The notes beneath the pieces were generated by a model. The model was not told the origin of the DNA. It ran no database searches and worked only from the letters and a program-made list of their open reading frames with translations. Shown here in pieces: positions 8,691 through 16,861 of a stretch of 62,259 nt of DNA. This stretch comes from Planctomycetota bacterium. GTDB taxonomy: Bacteria > Planctomycetota > Phycisphaerae > Sedimentisphaerales > Anaerohalosphaeraceae. The translations under genes were made by a program, and so were the position numbers. Numbering within the stretch: position 1 is the first letter of the stretch; every line of letters starts with the position of its first letter. The stretch is from NCBI GenBank assembly GCA_019456225.1, contig VRUI01000021.1, positions 1-62,259 on the forward strand, in the 5' to 3' direction.

Positions 8691-9860
8691 TTAGTCGTAC
8701 CAGCTGTTTTCGTAGGCACCGTCTAATAGGGCTACTATATTTTCGGCTGGGACACCGCCCTGGATGTTGTGGATGTTATTGAAGACATAGCCGCCGCCTG
8801 GTTTGAAGATTCGCATCACTTGGGCTACTTCTTCTTTAACTGCCTGGGGGCTTGCGAATGGTAATGTGTGCTGGCTGTCGCAGCCGGCGCCCCAGAATAC
8901 CATTGTTTTGCCAAATTCATCTTTCAGTTCCTGGGGGTCCATTCCTTCTGCACTTGTCTGGACGGGATTTAAAATGTCTACACCGTTGTCGGCGAGTTCC
9001 GGGATCAGAGGTTTGCAACTTCCGCAGGTATGGTACCATATCTTTGCATCTGAGAGGCTTTTGATATGCTGAACAAGTTTTTTCTGCCTTGGTTTGACGA
9101 TGTTCTTGTAGAAATCAGCACGGAACAGCGGGCCGGACTGCCCTGCCAGGTCATCGCCGATCATTATAACGTCGACAATATCACCGACGGCTTCCATAAA
9201 TCCTGTGCTGAAATCCATCCAGAACTGAAGCGTTTTATCCAGTACGGCCTCACAAAATTCCGGATTTAAAATAGTATCCATAAGCCACTGTTCCAGGCCT
9301 CGCATATACCAGCAGTATTCATATACAACGCCGTGGATGCCGGTGCATAGCGCGTACGGGGTTTCCTCACGCATCTTCAGGGCTTCTTCCCTTACGCCTG
9401 TAAACCTTGTAGGGTCGTTGCCTTTGGGGAACGGGTAGCTGGCGATGTCTTCAATGGTTGCCTCGGCTAGCGGATGATGTGAAATGTCCATGAAGAGATT
9501 CTGGTCGTCCGGCATGGACCAGACTACGCCGAATTCATCCTTTAAGTCATGCCACAGTCTGCCGTCTCTTTCGTTTTTCTCGATACCGCCCTTGAAGCTG
9601 TCGGGGCCGTGGGCACATATATATCGGGTATCGACGTGGAATCTTTTCAAAACTTCTTCGCTTGGTTTTGCCAATTGCTGGACCGGGTCGAGAATTACTA
9701 TCTCCTCTTGCAGACCAAGATGGTCAAGCAGGTCTTTGTACGCGTTTTTATGAATGCCGGTTTGAAATCCGCCGAGATCGATCGGTACTCTGTCGGCTTC
9801 CTGGTGATTGATCGCTTTCAGGAGTCTTTCTCTTGAAGTCATGGTCTCTTTGTTTGACAT
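8691..9860 (-). CDS. Uroporphyrinogen decarboxylase-family protein, MtaA/CmuA-like
   Basis: TIM-barrel protein of the URO-D superfamily, 389 residues. It is not a convincing HemE. It carries the zinc-site pattern of methylcobamide:CoM or corrinoid methyltransferases (MtaA/CmuA/MtbA): WYHTCGSC, with a His-x-Cys pair, and a downstream Cys in WGAGCDSQHTLP. The NGVDILNPVQ and NIQGGVPAENI segments are typical of this branch. It starts 17 bp after hemB and is probably co-transcribed with it. In planctomycetes such paralogues are numerous and their substrates are mostly unknown. A methyl-transfer role, or an accessory role in tetrapyrrole metabolism, is inference only. Confidence 0.75.
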   Translation of the reverse strand: MSNKETMTSRERLLKAINHQEADRVPIDLGGFQTGIHKNAYKDLLDHLGLQEEIVILDPVQQLAKPSEEVLKRFHVDTRYICAHGPDSFKGGIEKNERDGRLWHDLKDEFGVVWSMPDDQNLFMDISHHPLAEATIEDIASYPFPKGNDPTRFTGVREEALKMREETPYALCTGIHGVVYEYCWYMRGLEQWLMDTILNPEFCEAVLDKTLQFWMDFSTGFMEAVGDIVDVIMIGDDLAGQSGPLFRADFYKNIVKPRQKKLVQHIKSLSDAKIWYHTCGSCKPLIPELADNGVDILNPVQTSAEGMDPQELKDEFGKTMVFWGAGCDSQHTLPFASPQAVKEEVAQVMRIFKPGGGYVFNNIHNIQGGVPAENIVALLDGAYENSWYD

Positions 9861-9877
9861 TCATCTTCCTTGATTTG

Positions 9878-10852
9878 TTATTTTGCGATCAGCTTTGCCG
9901 CTTCTTTTGCGTGGTATGTGATAATTATCCCTGCACCGGCTCTTTTTAGCGAAATCAGCGACTCCATCATGGCAGCCTCCCTGTCGATGAGGCCGGCGGC
10001 GGCGGCGGCGTTGATACACATGTATTCGCCGGAAACATTATACACGGCGATGGGGACGTTGAACTTCTGTCTTGCCCGATAAATGATATCGAGGTATGGC
10101 AGACCGGGTTTTACCATTAGGATATCGGCACCTTCTTCGAGATCCAGCTGCATCTCAACGATTGCTTCGTCGGAATTTGGCGGATCCATCTGGTAGCTTT
10201 TGCGGTCGCCTTCACCGGGTGCGCTGTGAGCGGCGTCACGGAACGGGCCGTAGAAGGCCGATGCGTATTTTGCCGAGTATGCCATGATCGCGATATCAAC
10301 AAGCCCTTCGGCGTCGAGTTTTTGACGTATTGCGCCGATGCGTCCGTCCATCATATCGGATGGGGCGACGATGTCTGCGCCGGCACGCGCGTGGGCCAGG
10401 GCCATCTCGGCAAGGAGCTGACAGGTAACGTCATTTTCGATTTTGCCATCCTTTACCACTCCGCAGTGACCGTGATCGGTGTATGCACACAGGCAAACGT
10501 CAGTGATGACGAGCAGATCGGGACAGGCCTTCTTAATGGCTTTAATAGCCAGCGGGACGGGACCGTTTGGGTCGGCGGCCTCTGAGCCGGTTGCGTCTTT
10601 GCCGGTCGGAAGACCGAAGATAAGCACCGCCGGTATGCCAAGCGAAGCAATCTCGATCGCTTCTTCGGCGATAATATCAGGCGACAAATGGAAGCAGCCG
10701 TCCATCGATGGGATGGGCTCTTTAACATTAGTGCCGGGGCAGGTAAACAACGGGTAAACCAGGTCGTTTACAGAAAGCTCATTTTCGGCGACGAGCCTGC
10801 GCATAGTTTTGGTAGTGCGAAGTCTTCGCGGTCTTGTAGTCGGAAAAGGCAT
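9878..10852 (-). CDS. hemB: Delta-aminolevulinic acid dehydratase (porphobilinogen synthase)
   Basis: Cytoplasmic enzyme condensing two 5-aminolevulinate molecules into porphobilinogen. It has 324 residues, the family's normal size. The zinc-dependent form is shown by the cysteine cluster DVCLCAYTDHGHCG (Cys120, Cys122, Cys130). The two catalytic lysines are Lys195 (AYSAKYASAFYGPFRDA) and Lys248 (LMVKPGLPYLD), the latter forming the Schiff base. It lies downstream of ahbA on the same strand with a 405-bp gap, and is followed after 17 bp by the URO-D-family gene. Confidence 0.96.
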   Translation of the reverse strand: MPFPTTRPRRLRTTKTMRRLVAENELSVNDLVYPLFTCPGTNVKEPIPSMDGCFHLSPDIIAEEAIEIASLGIPAVLIFGLPTGKDATGSEAADPNGPVPLAIKAIKKACPDLLVITDVCLCAYTDHGHCGVVKDGKIENDVTCQLLAEMALAHARAGADIVAPSDMMDGRIGAIRQKLDAEGLVDIAIMAYSAKYASAFYGPFRDAAHSAPGEGDRKSYQMDPPNSDEAIVEMQLDLEEGADILMVKPGLPYLDIIYRARQKFNVPIAVYNVSGEYMCINAAAAAGLIDREAAMMESLISLKRAGAGIIITYHAKEAAKLIAK

Positions 10853-10983
10853 TTCAATTCTCCAGAAATTTATTTACTTGTAAGCGTTCAATATACTCTA
10901 TTTTAGCAAATTCTCATGGATAATCCAGTCAAATACTATTAAAGTAAGCGAGTATATTTAGCGGCAATATGCTGCATGCAGCA

Positions 10984-11006
10984 TCTGCGGGCAGGATACC
11001 CGCAGA
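10984..11006. repeat. REP-like palindrome (GCGGGCAGGATACCCGC)
   Basis: TCTGCGGG and CCCGCAGA form a perfect 8-bp stem around CAGGATA. It matches the design of the element at 5151-5169 (stem, GCAGGAT centre, stem). Confidence 0.5.
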
Positions 11007-11121
11007 ACGAAATATTGCCAAAAGCCATCAAACTGCGGCTAGCGAGATCCGGGCGGCAGATGGTCAGTGAGAAAACGCGAGATAAGCATTCGCAGGTGTA
11101 CCGACGTGCCGGGGCCCTTGT

Positions 11122-11147
11122 GGTGATGAGCATTTAAAAGAGAGCCA
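11122..11147 (+). repeat. 26-bp repeat, inverted partner at 14768-14793
   Basis: The 26 bases starting GGTGATGAGCATTT at 11122 are an exact reverse complement of 14768-14793. The pair faces each other across 3.6 kb that carries ahbA, cobA-hemD and hemL. Flanking bases do not match. Confidence 0.8.
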
Positions 11148-11257
11148 GTTGAGCATCGAAAACCATCGTAATTCCCAAAATCGGGAATTATCGCGCAGGT
11201 TCAAAATAAATGGAAAGTCGCCCTGCAAAAAAAGGGGAAATGGGTTGAGTGCGGGAA

Positions 11258-11716
11258 TTATTTTGTGGGTTTAAATCGTGCGTCAAGCTTGAAAAGTTGC
11301 TTAACTGGAAGATCCAGGACGTCAGAAAGCTCTATATTCAACTTAACTCTAAGCTCTTCTAGCACCTCGTGTACTCTTTGCTGACTAATTGCAATAACTG
11401 TAAACCAGATATTGAATTCATCAGCCCTGAGATAGCTATGGGTAATTTCCGGGTAGGTCTCTATTATCTCACAAGCCGACTCGACACTGTCAGGGGCGAC
11501 CCTTACCGCTGCCAATGTGCTGGAATAGCCCATTTTGCGTGAATCGACGCTTATTCCGATACGCCTGATCGTGCCGGAACCTATTAAAGCCTGCACCCTG
11601 TCAAGCAGAATATCTGTATCAATCCCAAGCCTATCGGCAATAATTCCATAAGGATCGGGCGATATGGGGAAGTCCATCTGCAACTCTGTTATGATCTGTC
11701 GGTCTAATTTATCCAA
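11258..11716 (-). CDS. ahbA: Siroheme decarboxylase, AhbA-type (Lrp/AsnC-fold)
   Basis: One half of the siroheme decarboxylase pair that removes two acetate carboxyls from siroheme to give 12,18-didecarboxysiroheme. The protein has an Lrp/AsnC-like winged helix at the N-terminus (LDKLDRQIITELQMDFPI) and a C-terminal RAM-like half with HSYLRADEFNIWFTVIA, where heme-enzyme members keep a His/Tyr/Arg pattern. The start is set to TTG at 11716, with AGAAGGA in ideal position. The longer reading frame to 11791 overlaps the -35 box of the predicted promoter. The result is 152 residues, normal for AhbA. Assignment to A rather than B rests on comparison with the second copy at 21857-22345. Confidence 0.85.
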   Translation of the reverse strand: MDKLDRQIITELQMDFPISPDPYGIIADRLGIDTDILLDRVQALIGSGTIRRIGISVDSRKMGYSSTLAAVRVAPDSVESACEIIETYPEITHSYLRADEFNIWFTVIAISQQRVHEVLEELRVKLNIELSDVLDLPVKQLFKLDARFKPTK

Positions 11717-11762
11717 TTGAAATCCTTCTAAAATAACGGCTAATAACCTCTTACAAATAACT

Positions 11763-11791
11763 ATAATAATAAAACTGGCAATCCATGTCAA
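11763..11791 (-). promoter_or_regulatory. Promoter of ahbA
   Basis: Read on the minus strand, TTGACA (11791-11786) is followed after exactly 17 bp by TATTAT (11768-11763). Transcription would begin near 11756, leaving a leader of about 40 bases to the TTG start. It is back-to-back with the cobA-hemD promoter. Confidence 0.7.
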
Positions 11792-11821
11792 TTACTGGTA
11801 TTGAACTAAACTGCTTTTCTG

Positions 11822-11850
11822 TTGACTTTTATAATCATAAACGTTATAAA
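11822..11850 (+). promoter_or_regulatory. Promoter of cobA-hemD/hemL
   Basis: TTGACT (11822-11827) and TATAAA (11845-11850) are separated by 17 bp. The leader to the TTG start at 11983 would be about 125 bases. The repeated motif ATAAACGTTATAAACGT overlaps the -10 region and could be an operator. Confidence 0.6.
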
Positions 11851-11982
11851 CGTGTCAAAGTAATGGCTTGGCGACTTACCCTGCCTGGCTCAGAGACGGC
11901 CTAACATAGGACAATAAACACCCTATTCTCATTTGTAAGAAAGTTTAGTTTTTTTAAAAAAATTATCTCAGGAGTAATAATT

Positions 11983-13380
11983 TTGACCGCTGGAAAAGTA
12001 TATCTCGTAGGTTCTGGCCCCGGTGACATGGAATTGATCACACTGAAGGGCTATCGGCTTCTGCTTCAAGCAGATGTTATCCTTTACGATCACCTGCTGT
12101 CAATGGACCTGCTGTCGGTTACGCGGAAAGATGCCGAGAAAATATCCGTAGGCAAGTTTGCCGGCAATCACACACTCCCCCAGGAAGGTATCAACCAGCT
12201 CATAATCGATAAGGCCAAAGAAGGGAAAATGGTCGTTCGTCTCAAGGGCGGCGATCCATATATCTTTGGCCGCGGCGGCGAAGAAGCAGAGGCATGCTTT
12301 GATGACGGAATAGACTTTGAGGTCGTCCCGGGCGTAACGAGCGCATTTTCCGCGCCGTGCTACGCGGGTGTGCCGCCGACACACAGAGACTGCACAACCA
12401 ACGTCGCCATAGTTACCGGTCACAGAAAAAAAGGTGACGACCGCCCTATCGACATACCAAAGGCAGGCACTGTAATATTCCTTATGTCCGTCGGTAACAT
12501 CCCGAGGATCATTAAGCAGCTGCTCGAAGAAGGCTGGGAATCAGACACCCCAATCGCCGTCATCGAACACGGCACATGGTACGACCAGCGTGTAATAGAG
12601 GGCAAACTCGACAACTTCCTGTCGATCATAAAAGAGAAACCGCTGAGAACACCCGGCATTTTCGTAGTCGGCAAGGTAGTCGGGATGAGGGAGAAACTTG
12701 GCTGGTACTCAAAGAAGCCCCGTATACTCATACTCGGCACACATCCGGAAATTTACCTTAATCTTGGCACAATAGTACACAGGCAATTGATTGAATGCGT
12801 AGCCGTTGACGATTATACAGACGCCGACAAACAAATCGAAAATCTTGATGCGTTCAACTGGATCGTTTTCACGAGTGCCAACGGTATTCGACATTTCTTT
12901 GCAAGGCTAAAAGCCAAAGGCCTCGACTGCCGGGCACTGGCAAATACAAAGATCGCTGTTATCGGCAAAACTACCGGAGAAACTCTCACCGAATACGGTA
13001 TTAATGCCGACCTGTGCTCAAAAGTGCAATCAAGCAAGGGACTTCTCGAAGCATTCGCAGACATTGACATTACAGGCAAAGCAATTCTTCTACCGCAAGC
13101 GGAGGTTGCCTCGCAGGTTCTGCCAGACGGCTTGCAGCGAATGGGCGCAGATGTGACAAAAATGCCTGTATACAGAACCATCGAAAAGCAATGCCCCGAC
13201 GTCGACTTCGACTATATCGACCAGGTACTGTTTACCAGCGGATCAAGCGTTCGGGCATTCATTAAACGGTTTGGAAAGGTTCCCGAAAATGTAAAAGCTT
13301 TCTGCCTGGGACTGCCGACACTAACAATAGCAAAAGAAAACGGAATCGATGCAGAAGTATTGCCGAAAAACCAGGAGTAG
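11983..13380 (+). CDS. cobA-hemD: Uroporphyrinogen-III C-methyltransferase / uroporphyrinogen-III synthase fusion
   Basis: Bifunctional cytoplasmic enzyme that closes hydroxymethylbilane to uroporphyrinogen III and methylates it at C2 and C7 to precorrin-2. Residues 1 to about 240 are the SUMT domain: VYLVGSGPGDMELITLKG at the start, then RLKGGDPYIFGRGGEEAE and VVPGVTSAFSAPCYAGVP. Residues about 248-465 are the HemD domain with FTSANGIRHFF and LFTSGSSVRAF. It uses a TTG start with GGAG 8 bases upstream. hemL follows after 2 bp. Committing uroporphyrinogen III to precorrin-2 fits the siroheme-based heme route in the neighbouring genes. There is no precorrin-2 dehydrogenase domain. Confidence 0.95.
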   Translation: MTAGKVYLVGSGPGDMELITLKGYRLLLQADVILYDHLLSMDLLSVTRKDAEKISVGKFAGNHTLPQEGINQLIIDKAKEGKMVVRLKGGDPYIFGRGGEEAEACFDDGIDFEVVPGVTSAFSAPCYAGVPPTHRDCTTNVAIVTGHRKKGDDRPIDIPKAGTVIFLMSVGNIPRIIKQLLEEGWESDTPIAVIEHGTWYDQRVIEGKLDNFLSIIKEKPLRTPGIFVVGKVVGMREKLGWYSKKPRILILGTHPEIYLNLGTIVHRQLIECVAVDDYTDADKQIENLDAFNWIVFTSANGIRHFFARLKAKGLDCRALANTKIAVIGKTTGETLTEYGINADLCSKVQSSKGLLEAFADIDITGKAILLPQAEVASQVLPDGLQRMGADVTKMPVYRTIEKQCPDVDFDYIDQVLFTSGSSVRAFIKRFGKVPENVKAFCLGLPTLTIAKENGIDAEVLPKNQE

Positions 13381-13382
13381 AT

Positions 13383-14660
13383 ATGCGTAACGCTAAAAGT
13401 GCAAAATTATTCAAAAAAGCCCTACAGGTCATCCCCGGCGGAGTAAACAGCCCCGTGCGAGCACTTAAGTCGGTCGAGGCGAAACCGATCTTCATAGAAA
13501 AGGCAAAAGGCCCCTACCTGTACGACGCCGACGGAAACAAGTTTATCGACTACTGCCTGTCGTGGGGGCCGATGATACTCGGACATGCAAACAAAGACAT
13601 CCTTAGCGACGTTCGCAAGGCAATGGCAAAGGGAACCAGCTACGGAATACCCACCGAGGCCGAGACAATACTCGCCGAGATGATCGTCAAAGCCATCGCC
13701 TCTATCGGCAAAGTCCGCCTGGTAAGCTCCGGCACAGAAGCTGTGATGACAGCTATCCGCCTGGCACGGGGATTTACGGGCAGAGACAAGGTCGTAAAAT
13801 TCATCGGCTGCTACCACGGCCACGTAGACCACATGCTGGTAAGTGCAGGTTCCGGTCTTGCGACGCTGGGCTCTCCTTCCAGCCCGGGCGTGCCTAAAGA
13901 CTTCGCTAAAAACACGATCGTACTTCCTTACAACGATCTGAACGCGGTGAAAAAAGTCTTCGCCAAAGAAGGCGACAGGATCGCCGCGATAATAGTAGAG
14001 CCGGTTGCGGGCAACATGGGAACTATCGTCCCGCCAAACAGCTTTCTTAAGGGCCTTAGAAGCATTTGCACAAAGAACAAATCGCTGCTGATATTCGATG
14101 AGGTCATTAACGGCTTCAGGCTCACCTATGGCGGATACCAGGACATTATTGGAGTAAGGCCGGACCTTACTACTCTGGGTAAGATCATCGGCGGCGGTTT
14201 CCCGATAGGAGCAGTAGGCGGAAAGAAAAAGATCATGGATTTCCTATCGCCGGTCGGCAGCGTCTACCAGGCAGGCACACTTTCGGGCAACCCGGTATGC
14301 GTAGCAGCCGGTATCGCAACCCTGAAATTGCTCAAATCTACAAAGCCCTACGCAAAACTCAACCGCACAACGGAAAAACTGTGCAAAGGGATAACAGAAA
14401 TTCTTACCGAAAAATCCATCGGCCACACGATCAATCAGATCGGCTCGATGTTTACGCTGTTCTTTAACGATGGCGCGGTCAAGGATTTCGATTCGGCTGC
14501 AAAATCGGACACTAAACGGTACGGGGCATACTTCAGGCAAATGCTCGAAGCCGGGATATACGTCCCGCCAAGCCAGTTCGAGGCCAGCTTCATATCAACC
14601 ACACATACGCAGAAGGATTTTGACAAAACGCTGAAAGCAATTGGGAATCTGAAGCTCTAA
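13383..14660 (+). CDS. hemL: Glutamate-1-semialdehyde 2,1-aminomutase
   Basis: PLP-dependent enzyme making 5-aminolevulinate from glutamate-1-semialdehyde in the C5 pathway, the step after HemA. Residues show the class III aminotransferase fold: PGGVNSPVRA near the N-terminus, SSGTEAVMTAIRLARG, and the PLP lysine Lys267 in TTLGKIIGGGFPIGA. At 425 residues it is the usual length. It lies 2 bp after cobA-hemD and is almost certainly co-transcribed. Confidence 0.96.
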   Translation: MRNAKSAKLFKKALQVIPGGVNSPVRALKSVEAKPIFIEKAKGPYLYDADGNKFIDYCLSWGPMILGHANKDILSDVRKAMAKGTSYGIPTEAETILAEMIVKAIASIGKVRLVSSGTEAVMTAIRLARGFTGRDKVVKFIGCYHGHVDHMLVSAGSGLATLGSPSSPGVPKDFAKNTIVLPYNDLNAVKKVFAKEGDRIAAIIVEPVAGNMGTIVPPNSFLKGLRSICTKNKSLLIFDEVINGFRLTYGGYQDIIGVRPDLTTLGKIIGGGFPIGAVGGKKKIMDFLSPVGSVYQAGTLSGNPVCVAAGIATLKLLKSTKPYAKLNRTTEKLCKGITEILTEKSIGHTINQIGSMFTLFFNDGAVKDFDSAAKSDTKRYGAYFRQMLEAGIYVPPSQFEASFISTTHTQKDFDKTLKAIGNLKL

Positions 14661-15024
14661 ATTAAGATTTGGCTGAGCAATTTACTCGGAATTGGCTTAC
14701 TTAAGCCCGCGAAAAAGTTTACCATATTTTACCATTTTTGACCGGTTTTTGTTTTTGTCCGAGAAAATGGCTCTCTTTTAAATGCTCATCACCAGGCCTC
14801 GAAAAAAGCCCAAAAGAGACACTATTAGAATACTACATCAGTCTGTTTTTTGCAAGATAAAAACCACCGCCGAAAGCGGCAAAAGAAGTTTTTTGTGTCG
14901 CCAAGAAAAGGGGGCGGTAAGCCCTTATTTAACAAGAACTTACGGCGAACCACTATAGCTAAAAAAATGAAAGAAGTCCCCCAGAACCCAAAAAAACCAC
15001 TTTCCACCTGTCATTTTTAACCTG
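14661..15024. other. 364-bp intergenic region after hemL
   Basis: No gene is supported. It contains the second copy of the 26-bp repeat (14768-14793), a small CCGC/GCGG hairpin near 14871-14883, and a CACCTGTCA direct repeat (15005-15030) that runs into the end of the Rrf2 gene. The sequence is otherwise A-rich. hemL and the Rrf2 gene converge here. Confidence 0.45.
14768..14793 (-). repeat. 26-bp repeat, inverted partner of 11122-11147
   Basis: Exact reverse complement of the copy at 11122-11147. A short frame MLITRPRKK opens inside this copy, as MLITTRAP does in the other, so the repeat may be a conserved 5' segment of some larger element, here truncated. Confidence 0.8.
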
Positions 15025-15030
15025 TCACCC
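15005..15030. repeat. CACCTGTCA mini-repeat at the Rrf2 stop codon
   Basis: CACCTGTCATTTTTAACCTGTCACCC closely matches 21844-21868 (CACCTGTCACTTTTTACTTGTCACC). Both copies supply or overlap the stop codon of a minus-strand gene (Rrf2 here, ahbB there). Confidence 0.55.
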
Positions 15031-15465
15031 ATCCGGTAGTTCGTTAAATCTGTGTTCGGGATGGTTCCATGCGGCATCTACCAGGCTGGTTTCAGTGAGC
15101 AGAGCAGCCATCTTTTTGGTAGATTTGTGCCATGCGGCGTAAATATAACAATTTTCAGGTGTGCCTCCGCACTGACAGTGCTTCATGAAGCAGTCTTTAA
15201 ACAAGGCATTACCCTCCATCACATCAAAAAGCTGCAAAAGATTGGTTTGATCTGGCGGATTGACAAAGTTGTATCCCTTTCCTTTGGGCTTTGACAATTC
15301 TACGATACCTGCCTTGATAAGTTTTTGAAATATTCTTGACAGATAACTTTGTGGTATGCCTTCTGCTTTTGAGATCGCTTCAAGGTTAACAGGTAATTGG
15401 GATAAATGCCTGGTCATATACATTAAAGCATGAAGAGCGTAACTGGTTGCTTTTTTAAGTTTCAT
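15025..15465 (-). CDS. Rrf2-family transcriptional regulator, Fe-S type
   Basis: Winged-helix DNA-binding regulator of 146 residues with MKLKKATSYALHALMYM at the start, a helix-turn-helix around residues 26-52 and cysteines at about 92, 97, 99 and 106 (DCFMKHCQCGG, then ENC). Three of these could hold an Fe-S cluster, as in IscR, NsrR and RsrR, so it may sense oxygen, NO or iron. It is the last gene of the ahbB-hemX-hemA-ahbD-ahbC operon, 22 bp after the NtrC-type regulator. Autoregulation of heme synthesis is a reasonable inference. Confidence 0.88.
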   Translation of the reverse strand: MKLKKATSYALHALMYMTRHLSQLPVNLEAISKAEGIPQSYLSRIFQKLIKAGIVELSKPKGKGYNFVNPPDQTNLLQLFDVMEGNALFKDCFMKHCQCGGTPENCYIYAAWHKSTKKMAALLTETSLVDAAWNHPEHRFNELPDG

Positions 15466-15487
15466 TAGAATTCCACTTCCATGATTT

Positions 15488-16861
15488 CTAGGCCAGATTA
15501 GTCACTTTCCTGTTTCCGTTAATTTCCAGTTCATCGATTTTCCTGTAAAGGCTTGAAAGACCAACGCCAAGTGACTTGGCGGCGAGGGACTTGTTTCCAT
15601 CACATTTATCAAGAACGTGAATAATGTACTGTCTTTCGTAATTTCTCATGGCATTGTGTAAATCATATTCATCATTATCATTCTTGATAGCAGCAGCATT
15701 AAAAATCCCTATATCGGATACTTTAATGGTATCTCCCTCGGCAAAAATGATAGCTCGCTCAATTACATTCTGCAGTTCTCTTATATTACCCCTCCACTCG
15801 TAATTGATCAGCACCTGCATTGCGTCTTCATTGATATGGACGCACTCTTTGCCCATCTCTGAATTATATTTGGTCATAAAGAAATGAATTAGCTTCGGTA
15901 TATCTTCTCTTCTTTCCCGTAGCGGAGGCAAATGTATACCTACTACATTGAGTCGATAGTAAAGATCCTCCCTAAACCTTTCTTCCTTAATTTCCTCAAG
16001 CAGTCTTTTGTTTGTGGCAGCTATAAGCCTGAGATTAATTTCAATTGGCTGTGTTGAACCTACCGGCCATATTTCCCTTTCCTCTACGGCCCGCAGCAGT
16101 TTAACCTGGCAGCTTAGAGGCATGTGTCCGATTTCATCAAGAAACAGGGTTCCATTTTCTGCTGCTTGAAACAAGCCCTTCTTGTCGACGTGAGCACCTG
16201 TAAAGCTGCCCTTGAGATGTCCAAAAAGCTCACTCTCGATAAGGCCTTCCGGAATCGCTCCGCAATTAATCGCAATAAACCGACTCGATGAGGCAGGACT
16301 TGTGGTATGTATCGCCCTGGCAACCATTTCCTTACCCGTTCCGCTTTCACCCGTGACGAGAACGTTACTTTTTGTACCGGACACCTTGTATATCGTCTCG
16401 AAAACATGCTTCATTGACTGGGCTTCACCTATTATGCTATCAATGTTGAACTGGCCGTCAAGCTGCGTTTTAAGCTCTGTATTTTCCTGCTGCAACTGAC
16501 GATATCGCCACTGCTGCTGAATCTTCAAAATAACATCGTCAAAGATGATCGGCTTCATTACATATTCGCTTGCACCGAGCTTAATAGCCTCTACTGCCAT
16601 TTCTACCGTGCCGAATGCGGTTACCATAATAACCCTGGTATCCGGACGAAGACTCATCGTTTCGCGAAGCACCTTGATCCCGTCGGCGCCTGGCATCTGA
16701 ATATCGAGGATAACAACATCATACGGATCTTTTCGAATAGCATCTATCGCCTGGAGACCGTCACAAGCTTCTGTAACTTCAAAACCTTCTTCCATTAAAA
16801 CCCTGGAAAAAGTCTCCCTGAATGTCTGCTCGTCATCTGCTATTAATACTCTTATTTTCAT
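15488..16861 (-). CDS. Sigma-54-dependent NtrC-family response regulator
   Basis: Response regulator of 457 residues: a receiver domain (phospho-acceptor Asp53 in VVILDIQMPG), an AAA+ sigma-54 activation domain (Walker A GESGTGKE; sigma-54 contact loop GSFTGA where GAFTGA is usual; Walker B LFLDEIG) and a Fis-type helix-turn-helix at the C-terminus (NKSLAAKSLGVGLSSLYRKI). Its start codon overlaps the stop of the 94-residue membrane protein upstream (TAATG). That upstream gene looks like a histidine kinase N-terminus, so the regulator may have lost its cognate kinase. It sits inside the heme operon. Confidence 0.95.
   Translation of the reverse strand: MKIRVLIADDEQTFRETFSRVLMEEGFEVTEACDGLQAIDAIRKDPYDVVILDIQMPGADGIKVLRETMSLRPDTRVIMVTAFGTVEMAVEAIKLGASEYVMKPIIFDDVILKIQQQWRYRQLQQENTELKTQLDGQFNIDSIIGEAQSMKHVFETIYKVSGTKSNVLVTGESGTGKEMVARAIHTTSPASSSRFIAINCGAIPEGLIESELFGHLKGSFTGAHVDKKGLFQAAENGTLFLDEIGHMPLSCQVKLLRAVEEREIWPVGSTQPIEINLRLIAATNKRLLEEIKEERFREDLYYRLNVVGIHLPPLRERREDIPKLIHFFMTKYNSEMGKECVHINEDAMQVLINYEWRGNIRELQNVIERAIIFAEGDTIKVSDIGIFNAAAIKNDNDEYDLHNAMRNYERQYIIHVLDKCDGNKSLAAKSLGVGLSSLYRKIDELEINGNRKVTNLA

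Larger units (their letters stand above)
10853..11257. other. 405-bp intergenic region between ahbA and hemB with palindromes
   Basis: No gene is supported here. It contains the perfect 14-bp palindrome TGCTGCATGCAGCA (10970-10983), then an 8-bp-stem hairpin (10984-11006), the 26-bp repeat copy at 11122-11147, and a hairpin TAATTCCC/GGGAATTA (11169-11190). A 64-codon minus-strand frame (10939-11133) starts within the 26-bp repeat and looks like chance coding. The stacking of palindromes suggests several inserted mini-repeats and possibly a terminator after ahbA. Confidence 0.5.

Noticed and set aside
8691-9860. hemE (uroporphyrinogen decarboxylase) assignment
   Set aside because: The zinc-site pattern HxC...C and the NIQGGVP segment match the MtaA/CmuA branch, and the heme route here does not use HemE.
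10939-11133. 64-codon frame MLITTRAPARRY... between ahbA and hemB
   Set aside because: It starts inside the 26-bp repeat and runs through two palindromes; Arg/Cys-rich composition is typical of non-coding repeat DNA.
11860-11905. Sigma-54 promoter before cobA-hemD (CTGGCTCAGAGACGGCC)
   Set aside because: GG and GC are correctly spaced but the -12 element lacks TTGC; the sigma-70-type TTGACT-N17-TATAAA upstream is much better.
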